Below are positions 18,369 to 25,986 of a stretch of DNA of 64,000 nucleotides, one piece after another; position 1 is the first letter of the stretch, and the number at the start of each line of letters is the position of its first letter. The translations under genes and the position numbers were made by a program. This DNA is from Ruminococcaceae bacterium UBA6413 (GTDB taxonomy: Bacteria > Bacillota > Clostridia > Oscillospirales > Ruminococcaceae). The stretch covers positions 6,058 to 70,057 of the forward strand of contig DJPL01000074.1 in the NCBI GenBank assembly GCA_002437415.1, written 5' to 3'. The notes under the pieces were generated by a model. It saw only the letters and a program-made list of their open reading frames with translations. It did no database searches and was not told where the DNA came from.

Positions 18369-18713
18369 TTATTCTTTTGTATCCTTTTCTTTACTGCGGC
18401 GAAGCTCAAGGTGAAGCTTTGCAAGGCGCTTTACATCGTCAAGAACCTCGTTGTCTATCTCGGTATCGCCGAAAAGCGCAAACTTAAGGCGACTGTCGGG
18501 GACTTTTGCGGCGTTGTCACCTGACAATAGCGAGTCGGTATCCGTGCCGAAATAATCCGCCAGCTTTAAAAGTGAATCGAAATCGGGCTCGCGCTTGCCT
18601 GTTTCATATAGGCTGTATGCCTGCTTTGTTATGCCGAGGTACTCGGCTATCACTGCCTGGGAAACACCCTTTTGTTTACGCAGTTCTCTTATTTTATCGG
18701 AAAAAGTGCTCAT
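18369..18713 (-). CDS. XRE-family repressor (ImmR/CI-like)
   Basis: A 114-residue protein starting at ATG 18713, chosen because AAAGGAAG lies 7 bases upstream; an ATG 18 bases earlier is inside the ribosome-site region. A helix-turn-helix occupies residues about 5-60, with SQAVIAEYLGITKQAYSLYETGKREP as the recognition region (split here for reading: SQAVIAEYLGI, then TKQAYSLYETG). The C-terminal part is short and charged, enough for dimerisation but not a LexA-like autoprotease, so relief of repression would depend on the adjacent ImmA peptidase. Its own promoter contains one of four CAAC-N5-GTTG operators, which suggests autoregulation. Confidence 0.88.
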   Translation of the reverse strand: MSTFSDKIRELRKQKGVSQAVIAEYLGITKQAYSLYETGKREPDFDSLLKLADYFGTDTDSLLSGDNAAKVPDSRLKFALFGDTEIDNEVLDDVKRLAKLHLELRRSKEKDTKE

Positions 18714-18755
18714 ATCCGCTCTTCCTTTCATGTTGACATTTAGTTGTCTGTAGTA

Positions 18756-18784
18756 ATTATAGCAACATTGCGTTGATTTGTCAA
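18756..18784 (-). promoter_or_regulatory. Leftward promoter of repressor-ImmA
   Basis: On the minus strand TTGACA (18779-18784) and TATAAT (18756-18761), spacer 17 bp, a full consensus match. An operator (18763-18775) fills the spacer and a second (18791-18803) lies just upstream. Confidence 0.85.
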
Positions 18785-18900
18785 TAATAACAACAAAATG
18801 TTGCGATAATTTGTTGCTGTTTCACAAAATTGAAGAAATTACTCAACAAATGGTTGACAAATAGCAGCGAGTATGTTATGATAACGACAACGAAAGGTTG
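18763..18900. promoter_or_regulatory. Four repressor operators, CAAC-N5-GTTG
   Basis: Four 13 bp dyads follow one pattern: CAACATTGCGTTG at 18763-18775, CAACAAAATGTTG at 18791-18803, CAACAAATGGTTG at 18844-18856 and CAACGAAAGGTTG at 18888-18900. Two flank or fill the leftward promoter; one overlaps the -35 and one the start site of the rightward promoter. This is the expected layout of a lysogeny switch bound by the adjacent XRE protein. Confidence 0.8.
18854..18882 (+). promoter_or_regulatory. Rightward promoter of the prophage-like operon
   Basis: TTGACA (18854-18859) and TATGAT (18877-18882), spacer 17 bp. It overlaps the operator at 18844-18856, and the operator at 18888-18900 covers the start site. 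It would drive the run of genes from 19000 to 32300, all on the plus strand. Confidence 0.85.
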
Positions 18901-18999
18901 ATTGAATGGAACGAAAAATCTTTTGTGGGGATTTATAGATTATTATAGCGGATATCCGGTACTAAAAAACGGACAAATTCGGTGAAACGGAGGGGAAAT

Positions 19000-19185
19000 A
19001 TGTATAAGTGTCTGAGATGCGACAGAAAATTTGACAACAAAGAGCTTACAACAGTGCCGCAATACAGGGGTGAATATCAGGGTCGGGCGGCGTATGAGAA
19101 TGAAAGCTTCTGTCCGATATGCGGATATGATGTCGAGTACTGCGGAGAGTGGGAAGGAGATGATAGTTACGGCGGAGAAGCTTGA
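19000..19185 (+). CDS. Small zinc-ribbon-like protein
   Basis: A 61-residue protein starting at ATG 19000 behind AACGGAGGGG. Two Cys pairs, CLRC near residue 4-7 and CPIC near 39-42, are spaced as in a zinc ribbon. It is the first gene after the rightward promoter and overlaps the next gene by 26 bases. The function is unknown; small zinc-ribbon proteins of this kind are common at the start of phage late operons. Confidence 0.65.
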   Translation: MYKCLRCDRKFDNKELTTVPQYRGEYQGRAAYENESFCPICGYDVEYCGEWEGDDSYGGEA

Positions 19186-19609
19186 GGTCACACAGGATAC
19201 GATCGAAAACATACGGCTGTGCATTGAGGGCGGATACAGCGAAAGAAAAACCGCGGAAACGCTCGGAATAAACAGGGGTACGCTGAGAAAATGGAAGCAA
19301 CAGTACAGTGAGATAAGGGAGCTGTACGAGCCTGAGGAAATCACGGAGGAAGAGAAGGTAAGGCAGGTCGAGGGGGCACTTTTAAAACGTGCCATCGGGT
19401 ATACGCAGACCGAGATCACGCGGCAGGTCGGAAAGGACGGCAAGCTCGGCATAGTCAAAACCGTTGAAAAGCAGGTCATGCCGAGTACAACGGCGCAGAT
19501 ATTCTGGCTTAAGAACAGGTGCGGGTACGAGTGGGAAGGAAATTTGACGCAGGACGGCGAGGAGGAAAGTGAGAGGGGGATCGTGGTACTGCCGGAGAGA
19601 GAGGAGTAG
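19160..19609 (+). CDS. Terminase small subunit-like HTH protein
   Basis: About 149 residues if it starts at ATG 19160; GGAAGGAG abuts this ATG very closely and the start remains uncertain (in-frame ATGs near 19124 are alternatives). The N-terminal part has a helix-turn-helix of the Helix-turn-helix_23/homeodomain-like type: YSERKTAETLGINRGTLRKW. The C-terminal part has the MPSTTAQIFWLKNRCGYEW pattern found in phage TerS and related proteins. TerS recognises phage DNA and stimulates the large subunit. The large subunit gene follows after 4 bases, which supports the call. Confidence 0.78.
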   Translation: MIVTAEKLEVTQDTIENIRLCIEGGYSERKTAETLGINRGTLRKWKQQYSEIRELYEPEEITEEEKVRQVEGALLKRAIGYTQTEITRQVGKDGKLGIVKTVEKQVMPSTTAQIFWLKNRCGYEWEGNLTQDGEEESERGIVVLPEREE

Positions 19610-19613
19610 AACA

Positions 19614-21095
19614 ATGGAAAAAGATAAAAGGGAAGAGAAGAGCCCACAACGGTCGAAGTATCGCGTTGTCTGGTCGCCGCAGGAGAAGCAGGCGCAATTT
19701 ATGAAAAGAGGGGAATATGAGGCGCTGTACGGCGGGGCGGCGGGCGGAGGAAAATCCGACGCGCTACTTGCCGAGGCACTGCGACAGGTGGATATACCGT
19801 GCTACAGGGGGATAATCTTCAGAAAGACGTATCCGCAGTTGAGCGAGCTTGAGGACAGGTCGGCGGCAATATACCGCGCGGCTTATCCAAGGGCTAAGTA
19901 CAATAAGACCAAGCACTGCTGGAGCTTTCCGTCCGGGGCGAAGATCTATTTCGGGGCGATGCAACGCAGTAAGGACAAGCTGAACTATCAGGGTAAGCAC
20001 TTCGACTTTGTGGGGTTTGACGAGTTGACGCAGTTCTCGTGGGAGGAGTACAGCTATATGTTTTCGAGAAACCGACCGGGCGGAGAGGGCACGCGAGTGT
20101 ACATAAGGGCTACTGCAAACCCGGGCGGTCCGGGGCACTCGTGGGTGAAGCAGAGATTTATCACGGCGGGAGAGCCGCTGAAGCCGATAAGCGAACAGCA
20201 TACGGTGTACAAGCCTGACGGCACGGCGGTGAAGATCAGCCGCTCGAGGGTGTTTGTGCCTGCGAGTGTGTTTGATAACGAGAAGTTACTCAAAAATGAC
20301 CCGGCGTATCTTGCGAGTCTGTCGATGCTGCCGACTGCGGAGAAAAAGGCTCTGTTGTACGGCGACTGGGACAGCTTTTCGGGACAGGTGTTCTCGGAGT
20401 GGAGAGATGATCCCGCTCATTATGAGGACAGGCTGTGGACGCACGTTATAAAGCCGTTCGAGATACCGAAGCACTGGGCGATAGTGCGGGGGTTTGACTT
20501 TGGATATACGAAGCCGTTTTCGGTAGGGTGGTATGCTGTAGATACCGAGGGGCGGATCTACAGGATACGCGAGTATTACGGCTGTACGGAAAAGCCGAAC
20601 GAGGGAATAAGGCTTGAACCGTCGGCAATAGCGGAGAATATCAGGAAAATCGAACGTGACGACCCTAATATAAAGGGGAGAAACGTGTATGGGGTAGCAG
20701 ACCCGTCCATATTCGACAAGAGCAGGGGCGAAAGCGTTGCTGACCTTATGGCGAGAGCTCCGAGCTTTGTGATATGGTCGCCGGGGGACAACGCGAGAAT
20801 TGCGGGTAAGATGCAGTATCACAACAGGTTCGCTTTCGGAAGCGACGGAAAGCCGATGTTCTATTGCTTTTGCACTTGCAGGGAATTCATACGGACGATA
20901 CCCGCGCTTATGTATGACGAGAAGAACGTCGAGGATATTGATACCGCAACGGAGGATCATATCTATGACGAATGCCGTTATGTGCTGATGGAGCACCCGA
21001 TAGCCGCGCCGCTAAGGCGTGCGGAAGCTCCTGTCGGGGACGATCCGCTCGACCAGAGAAAGCGGGAACGCAGGGAAACATTTTATATGCTGTAA
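19614..21095 (+). CDS. Phage terminase large subunit
   Basis: A 493-residue TerL; ATG 19614 follows GAGGAG. The ATPase domain has the Walker A loop GGAAGGGKSD (about 40-49) and Walker B DFVGFDELTQF (about 125-135), with the coupling motif IRATANPGG. The RNase H-like nuclease domain begins at IVRGFDFGYTKP and continues with VADPSIFD, holding the acidic metal ligands. It powers DNA translocation into the prohead and cuts the concatemer. All motifs look intact, so it may be functional. Confidence 0.93.
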   Translation: MEKDKREEKSPQRSKYRVVWSPQEKQAQFMKRGEYEALYGGAAGGGKSDALLAEALRQVDIPCYRGIIFRKTYPQLSELEDRSAAIYRAAYPRAKYNKTKHCWSFPSGAKIYFGAMQRSKDKLNYQGKHFDFVGFDELTQFSWEEYSYMFSRNRPGGEGTRVYIRATANPGGPGHSWVKQRFITAGEPLKPISEQHTVYKPDGTAVKISRSRVFVPASVFDNEKLLKNDPAYLASLSMLPTAEKKALLYGDWDSFSGQVFSEWRDDPAHYEDRLWTHVIKPFEIPKHWAIVRGFDFGYTKPFSVGWYAVDTEGRIYRIREYYGCTEKPNEGIRLEPSAIAENIRKIERDDPNIKGRNVYGVADPSIFDKSRGESVADLMARAPSFVIWSPGDNARIAGKMQYHNRFAFGSDGKPMFYCFCTCREFIRTIPALMYDEKNVEDIDTATEDHIYDECRYVLMEHPIAAPLRRAEAPVGDDPLDQRKRERRETFYML

Positions 21096-21110
21096 GCAGA
21101 AAGGAGAAAT

Positions 21111-22703
21111 ATGAAAGAGAAGATAGGCAGGGCACAGGTGCTTGCCGCGGCGGCGGTGCTCAGGAAGTACAAGGAAGGTAAGGCGGTGCTTGACAAGAGG
21201 ATAGTGTCAAATGAGCAGTGGTGGAAAATGCGGCACTGGGCGGAAATAGGGTATGAGCCTGACGATACGCGTCCTCAGCCTGCATCGGCGTGGCTGTTCA
21301 ACTCGATAGCTAACAAGCACGCGGACGCTATGGATAATATACCCGAGCCGTCGGTGCTCCCGAGAGAGCAGGGAGATGAGGAGTGTGCAAGGCAGTTGTC
21401 GCTTCTTCTGCCGGCGGTGCTTGAACGATGCGGGTTTGAGAAGCTGTACAGTGACGGTTGGTGGTACAAGCTGAAGAACGGTACGGCGTGTCAGGCAGTG
21501 GTATGGGATCCTGCGCTTGAGGACGGCAGGGGAGATATTGCTATTAAAAATGTTGATATACTCAACCTGTTCTGGCAACCGGGGATAAAGGAAATTCAGG
21601 AGAGCAGAAATCTGTTCTATGTGTCGCTTGTCGACAAGGAGCAGCTACGCGAAATGTATCCGGAGCTTAAGGACAGTATATCGGAGGAAACGGTGAATGT
21701 CGAGAAGTACCGTACCGATGACATGACTGATGACAGCGGCAAGGCGGAGGTCGTTGACTGGTACTATAAGAAAACGGTCGGCGGGAAGAAAGCGCTTCAC
21801 TATTGCAGGTTCTGCGGGGACAAGGTGCTGTATTCGAGCGAGGACGACGAGAGCTGTAAGGACGGATTTTACAGTCACGGAAGATACCCGTTCGTTATAG
21901 ATCCGCTGTTTACGCAGGAGGGAACGCCGTGCGGCTTCGGCTATATAGATGTTATGCGTGACGCGCAGACGTACATAGATAAGCTGTCGCAGGTGGTGCT
22001 CGAGCATACGGTGCAGATGAGCAGAAAGAGATACTTCATAAGGCAGAACAGCGCGGTGAACGAGGCTGAATTTGCCGACCGCAGGAATATGTTTGTGCAC
22101 GTTGCGGGCAGTCTGACAAATGACGATATCAGAGAGATAAAGACAGAGCCGCTTGACAGCGCGGTGATGAATGCGCTGAGCTTCAAGATAGATGAGCTTA
22201 AGGAAACGAGCGGTAACAGGGACTTTTCTCAGGGGTCGACCTCGGGAGGCGTTACGGCGGCAAGTGCGATAGCGGCGCTCCAGGAGGCGGGAAGCAAGCT
22301 GTCAAGGGATATGATAAAGGGAACGTATTTTGCGTTTCAGCAGGTGTGCTATCTTATCATAGAGCTTATCAGGCAGTTCTACGACACGCCGAGAAGCTTC
22401 AGGATAACAGGCGGTTATGCGGCGTTTGACAACTCGGAGATAAAGAGCCGCAGGGAAGAGCTGTTCGGGGTGGAGCTTGGAGAAAAGAAGCCTGTGTTTG
22501 ACATTATATGCACGGCGGCTAAGAAATCGCCGTTTTCAAAGGCGGCACAGAATGAGCTTGCAAAGCAGTTGTTCCAGCTCGGATTTTTCAACCCGGATAT
22601 GGCGGTACAGGCACTGGGGTGCCTTGAAATGATGGACTTTGAGGGAAAGGAGAGCGTTGAACGCACTATAAGAGAGGGTGCGGGTATGACGCAGAAAATA
22701 TGA
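21111..22703 (+). CDS. Phage portal protein
   Basis: A 530-residue protein placed directly after the terminase gene with a good AGAAAGGAG ribosome site. It has the pattern of P22-like/podovirus-type portals: an N-terminal EQWWKMRHWAEIGYEP-type region (NEQWW), a central beta-rich wing, the DVMRDAQTYIDKLSQ crown-stem helix and a C-terminal part with FSQGSTSGGVTAASAIAALQEAG, typical of these portals. It forms the dodecameric DNA entry ring at one capsid vertex. No disruption is visible. Confidence 0.85.
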   Translation: MKEKIGRAQVLAAAAVLRKYKEGKAVLDKRIVSNEQWWKMRHWAEIGYEPDDTRPQPASAWLFNSIANKHADAMDNIPEPSVLPREQGDEECARQLSLLLPAVLERCGFEKLYSDGWWYKLKNGTACQAVVWDPALEDGRGDIAIKNVDILNLFWQPGIKEIQESRNLFYVSLVDKEQLREMYPELKDSISEETVNVEKYRTDDMTDDSGKAEVVDWYYKKTVGGKKALHYCRFCGDKVLYSSEDDESCKDGFYSHGRYPFVIDPLFTQEGTPCGFGYIDVMRDAQTYIDKLSQVVLEHTVQMSRKRYFIRQNSAVNEAEFADRRNMFVHVAGSLTNDDIREIKTEPLDSAVMNALSFKIDELKETSGNRDFSQGSTSGGVTAASAIAALQEAGSKLSRDMIKGTYFAFQQVCYLIIELIRQFYDTPRSFRITGGYAAFDNSEIKSRREELFGVELGEKKPVFDIICTAAKKSPFSKAAQNELAKQLFQLGFFNPDMAVQALGCLEMMDFEGKESVERTIREGAGMTQKI

Positions 22704-22704
22704 T

Positions 22705-23037
22705 ATGACAAGGGTAAGGATAGACAGATCAAAGCTCGGCAGGGATATCTATATCACGGGGCATTGCAGAAACGAGGGGGACAGCTCGCGGGAGGCATCG
22801 CTTGTATGCGCGGCGATCACTACGCTTGCACAGACTGTGGCGCAGAATGTGTATGACAGTGAGGACACGGGCGACACGGATATCATAGATGTTACGCTGA
22901 AAAGCGGTCAGGCGATAATCAGCTATGTTACGGACGATGAGGGACTCAATACGGCGGTTGACGGAATATGCAAGGGATTTTTTATGCTTGCGGAAAACTA
23001 TCCCGAGTATGTGGATTGCTATGATAAAGAGGGGTGA
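22705..23037 (+). CDS. Prp-like cysteine protease (candidate prohead protease)
   Basis: A 110-residue protein of the Prp family, whose host members remove the N-terminal extension of ribosomal protein L27 in Firmicutes. The active-site pair is present: His in the GHCRN strand (residue 20) and Cys in SLVCAAIT (about residue 36). In staphylococcal phage 80alpha, host Prp cleaves capsid and scaffold proteins. Here the gene lies in the structural operon directly before the scaffold and capsid genes, so a dedicated prohead protease is a good hypothesis. The start is one base after the portal stop (TGATATG) with no separate ribosome site, implying coupling. Confidence 0.8.
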   Translation: MTRVRIDRSKLGRDIYITGHCRNEGDSSREASLVCAAITTLAQTVAQNVYDSEDTGDTDIIDVTLKSGQAIISYVTDDEGLNTAVDGICKGFFMLAENYPEYVDCYDKEG

Positions 23038-23042
23038 GTGTG

Positions 23043-23726
23043 ATGGAAAACGAAGCTGTGAATGCTGAAAATGCGGTGGAAGAAAAGCAGGCGGAAAATA
23101 CGGATATCGGCACGGAGAGCACCGAAAATGCGAGTGACGGCGAAAAGCCTGTACAGGGCAATGAGGGCAGTAAGGCTTCTATTGATAAGCCGAACGAGGG
23201 CGCAGGCGAACAGTTCAGACAGGCGGTGCTGAGAATGAAGCAGGCGCGTGCGGGAAAAGCAGAGAAAATCGTAAGGCTTGCGGCAAGGCTGTGCGGGGCG
23301 GACGAAAACGACCTTGACGGTGTAGAAAATGCTGTAATAGAGCGGCAGTCCGAATGGGAGCAGAGAAATGATATGCGGTACAGGCTTGACAAATGGCGCG
23401 CGGAGGGTGAGGCGGTAAAGGAGATGTATCCTGAATTTGACCTTGCCGTGGAGATGAAGAACAGGGACTTCTTCTCGCTGTGCTATAAGGGGATAGGGCT
23501 TGCGGACGCTTATCTTATCGTGCACAAGGACGAAATAATCCGCTCGGCTATGGAATATGCCGCGTCTGAGCTTATGAAAAGCGGGGCAATGAGATCGGAC
23601 GGCAAGAGAATGAGAGAGGGTATGCTGTCGGTGAGCGATGTGCCGGACAACAGCAAGAAGCTGTCGAAGAGTGAGAGAAAGGAGCTGATTAGAAGGACGG
23701 AGAGAGGGGAGAGGGTGGTGCTTTGA
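23043..23726 (+). CDS. Scaffold-like protein
   Basis: A 227-residue protein; ATG 23043 follows GAGGGG at good spacing. The first 60 residues are acidic and low-complexity (Glu, Asn, Ala), the middle is helical with charged residues, and the end is very basic (KKLSKSERKELIRRTERGER). This acidic-to-basic layout, the size and the place just before the capsid gene fit a phage scaffold, whose basic C-terminus binds the capsid protein. The assignment is from position and composition, not from a recognised motif. A miniature element begins immediately after the stop codon. Confidence 0.7.
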   Translation: MENEAVNAENAVEEKQAENTDIGTESTENASDGEKPVQGNEGSKASIDKPNEGAGEQFRQAVLRMKQARAGKAEKIVRLAARLCGADENDLDGVENAVIERQSEWEQRNDMRYRLDKWRAEGEAVKEMYPEFDLAVEMKNRDFFSLCYKGIGLADAYLIVHKDEIIRSAMEYAASELMKSGAMRSDGKRMREGMLSVSDVPDNSKKLSKSERKELIRRTERGERVVL

Positions 23727-24000
23727 TAAATGAAGAATGAATGATGAAAAATGAAGAATGAAAAATTGTGGTTGCGCCGATGGCGCGAATTTCGATTTTT
23801 GATAGTGCGGGGCGAGGGATAGTGAAGAGTGGCGGTGATGGTGGGAATGGCGGGATTAGGGCGGATTGAAAAAAGGATAGTACAAAGTGATAGTGATGTA
23901 GGAAGTTTGAGGGATAGCGAAAGGTTGTGGGGGCGTTTTTAAATACGCGCCGCAGGCGCAACAATAATTATTCACTATTCACTATTCATTATTCATTTTA
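23727..24000. repeat. Miniature inverted-repeat element inside the capsid operon
   Basis: A 274 bp non-coding element with imperfect inverted ends of about 60 bp. Each end has runs of ATGAATAATGAA, then AATTGTGGT or AATTATTGT, then a short hairpin: GCGCC-GAT-GGCGC on the left and GCGCC-TGC-GGCGC on the right. It sits between the stop codon of the scaffold gene and the capsid leader. A related but truncated copy lies at 17396, and a third end at 7400-7495. It has no transposase and would need one supplied from elsewhere. Confidence 0.7.
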
Positions 24001-24015
24001 ATAAGGTGGTGAGAT

Positions 24016-24149
24016 ATGAAGATCTAAACGGGTGGGTCGGTGGGAAAAGACGAACGAAAATGCGCGGTTTCGGACTGCGCGGGGAATGTATTTACGATAA
24101 GAAAAAAGAAAGACGGCGGCGGGAGAGCCGCCCCGGAAAGGAAATTTAT
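24016..24149 (+). other. Capsid gene leader with a three-codon minigene
   Basis: Right of the miniature element, a ribosome site (AAGGTGGTG) precedes ATG AAG ATC TAA at 24016-24027. The real capsid gene, 134 bases later, starts ATG AAG ATA AGA. The leader also holds a GC-rich dyad (GGCGGCGGGAGAGCCGCC, near 24116-24133) just before the capsid ribosome site. The likeness of the minigene to the capsid start could mark a duplicated junction; this is inference. Confidence 0.4.
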
Positions 24150-25277
24150 ATGAAGATAAGAAATGTAAGATTAAACCTGTTTGATGTGCAGACTACGGCT
24201 ATGCCCGGTCTGTCAGCCGAGATGAAGACCTTTTACGAGAACACGCTCATTGATATGGCAGAGCCGAAGCTCGTACATGACCGCTTTGCGGACAAGTATC
24301 CTATACCGAGAAACGGCGGTAAGACCATTGAGCTGAGAAAGTACAGCTCACTTGCGAAAGCTACCACTCCTCTGGTCGAGGGTGTTACTCCTGCGGGTAA
24401 TATGCTGTCGGTGACGGCGAAAACGGCGACTGTAAATCAGTACGGCGACTATATAAAGCTGTCGGATATGCTGGAGCTCACGGCTATCGATAACAACGTT
24501 GTGCAGTCGACAAAGCTACTCGGCAGTCAGTCGGGCAGAACGCTTGACACTATAACAAGGGAGATTGTCAATGCCGGTACGAATGTAATATATGCACCCG
24601 GCAAGGACGGCAGTGAGGTGCTGTCAAGAGAGGCACTTGATAAGGACTGCGCGCTTACTGTTGACACGGTATTCCGTGCGGCGGCTCAGCTCGAAAGCAT
24701 GAACGCGGACGGCATAGACGGGGAAAGCTATGTTGCGATAATTCACCCTTATGCGGCTTACGAGCTGATGAGAAGTCCCGAATGGGTCGATGTGCATAAG
24801 TATGCTGACCCTGAGAGCATATTCAAGGGTGAGATAGGCTCGCTCGGAAATGTAAGATTTGTCAAGAGCACGGAAGCCAAGATATTTGCGGACGACAGCT
24901 GTCCTCAGTTCTATCAACTGACCGCAGACGCAAACTTCATAAGCGGTAAGGATTATTACACAAAGTCGGGCAGTAACTATTCTAAGGCTACCGTAACGGC
25001 GGGTGAAGAGGTCACAGCGTCAACCTATTATGAAAAGAAGGCAGTCGCGGTGTTCTCGACACTTGTTATCGGTGCACATGCATATGCGGTCACCGATGTG
25101 ACCGGCGGCGGTCTTCAGCACATTGTAAAGCAACTGGGCTACGGTGATGACCCGCTGAACCAGAGAGCAAGTGTCGGCTGGAAGGCGGTGCGCACGGCGG
25201 AGATCCTTTCCGATGAGTATATGGTGAGAATAGAAAGCTGTTCGCCTGTATATTCCGAAAAGACAAGCGCCAACTGA
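24150..25277 (+). CDS. N4-gp56 family major capsid protein
   Basis: A 375-residue protein starting at ATG 24150 behind GGAAAGGAAA. It matches the N4-gp56 major capsid family: the early KLVHDRFADKYPIPRNGGKT block, AKATTPLVEGVTPAG, YGDYIKLSDMLELT and the closing QLGYGDDPLNQRASVGWKA region. These have the HK97 fold. Near residues 250-300 there is an inserted segment with DYYTKSGSNYSKAT and VTASTYYEKK, a pattern often seen in phage surface inserts. No deletions are seen. Confidence 0.9.
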   Translation: MKIRNVRLNLFDVQTTAMPGLSAEMKTFYENTLIDMAEPKLVHDRFADKYPIPRNGGKTIELRKYSSLAKATTPLVEGVTPAGNMLSVTAKTATVNQYGDYIKLSDMLELTAIDNNVVQSTKLLGSQSGRTLDTITREIVNAGTNVIYAPGKDGSEVLSREALDKDCALTVDTVFRAAAQLESMNADGIDGESYVAIIHPYAAYELMRSPEWVDVHKYADPESIFKGEIGSLGNVRFVKSTEAKIFADDSCPQFYQLTADANFISGKDYYTKSGSNYSKATVTAGEEVTASTYYEKKAVAVFSTLVIGAHAYAVTDVTGGGLQHIVKQLGYGDDPLNQRASVGWKAVRTAEILSDEYMVRIESCSPVYSEKTSAN

Positions 25278-25358
25278 TAAGATAAGCCGAAGCCTTGTGT
25301 GGGGCTGAGACGAGGACACACGGGAGGGTCAGGGGAATTTTTAAAAAGGGGAAAGAAA

Positions 25359-25610
25359 ATGAACGAAAATAACAACAACGAACTCAAGAAGCTTGTACCG
25401 GTAAGACTTTTTAAAGATAACGACAAGTATAACGCCGATGTCTTTGTATCTGTAAACTGCAACAACTATCTTATACGAAGAGGTGAAACGGTCATGGTGC
25501 CGCAGTTTATCAAAAATGAGCTCGACAGGGCTGAGGTGCAGAGAAAGAAGGCGGAGTACTACCGTGATGAGGGCTGGAAGCAGTCGCTGATAGTCCAGGA
25601 GGGTAAGTAA
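25359..25610 (+). CDS. Small phage protein of unknown function
   Basis: An 83-residue protein starting at ATG 25359 (behind AAGGGGAAAG; upstream in-frame codons belong to the leader). It has an Asn-rich N-terminus, a compact beta region with RLFKDNDKY and VSVNCNNYLIRRGETVMVP, and a helical basic C-terminus. Position directly after the capsid gene and overlap with the connector gene (TAATG) suggest a head decoration or completion role, but I do not recognise the family. Confidence 0.65.
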   Translation: MNENNNNELKKLVPVRLFKDNDKYNADVFVSVNCNNYLIRRGETVMVPQFIKNELDRAEVQRKKAEYYRDEGWKQSLIVQEGK

Positions 25611-25981
25611 TGACGGTAAAGGAGGTGCTTGCGGCGGTCGACAGCCTGCGCCCGAATGAGATAGGAAAAACGGAAAAGCTCGGGTGGCTTACGGATATCG
25701 AATGCCGCATATATGAGGATATTTATCTTACGCATGAGCATAACGGGATAAGCTTTACCGATACTGAAAAAATTGAGACTGACGAGAGCACGGAGCTATT
25801 TGTGAAAAGACCCTTTTCGGAGATCTATATCCTGTTTTTATGCTCGCTTATCGATTTCTATCATGCAGAATATGAGAGATATGCCAATGATGAAGCACTT
25901 TATGAAACGTTATACGATGAGTTTTGTCGGTACTGGAATGCAAGGCATATGAGCGATAAGAAAACGAAAATGAAAGGATAG
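25610..25981 (+). CDS. Head-tail connector-like protein
   Basis: A 123-residue mostly helical protein whose start shares a base with the previous stop. The early LRPNEIGKTEKLGWLTDIE block and the later FSEIYILFLCSLIDFYHAEYERY helix resemble gp6-type/phi29-like adaptor proteins found after capsid genes. It would extend the portal channel. The call depends on size, helical content and gene order more than on any single motif. Confidence 0.6.
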   Translation: MTVKEVLAAVDSLRPNEIGKTEKLGWLTDIECRIYEDIYLTHEHNGISFTDTEKIETDESTELFVKRPFSEIYILFLCSLIDFYHAEYERYANDEALYETLYDEFCRYWNARHMSDKKTKMKG

Positions 25982-25986
25982 GAAAA

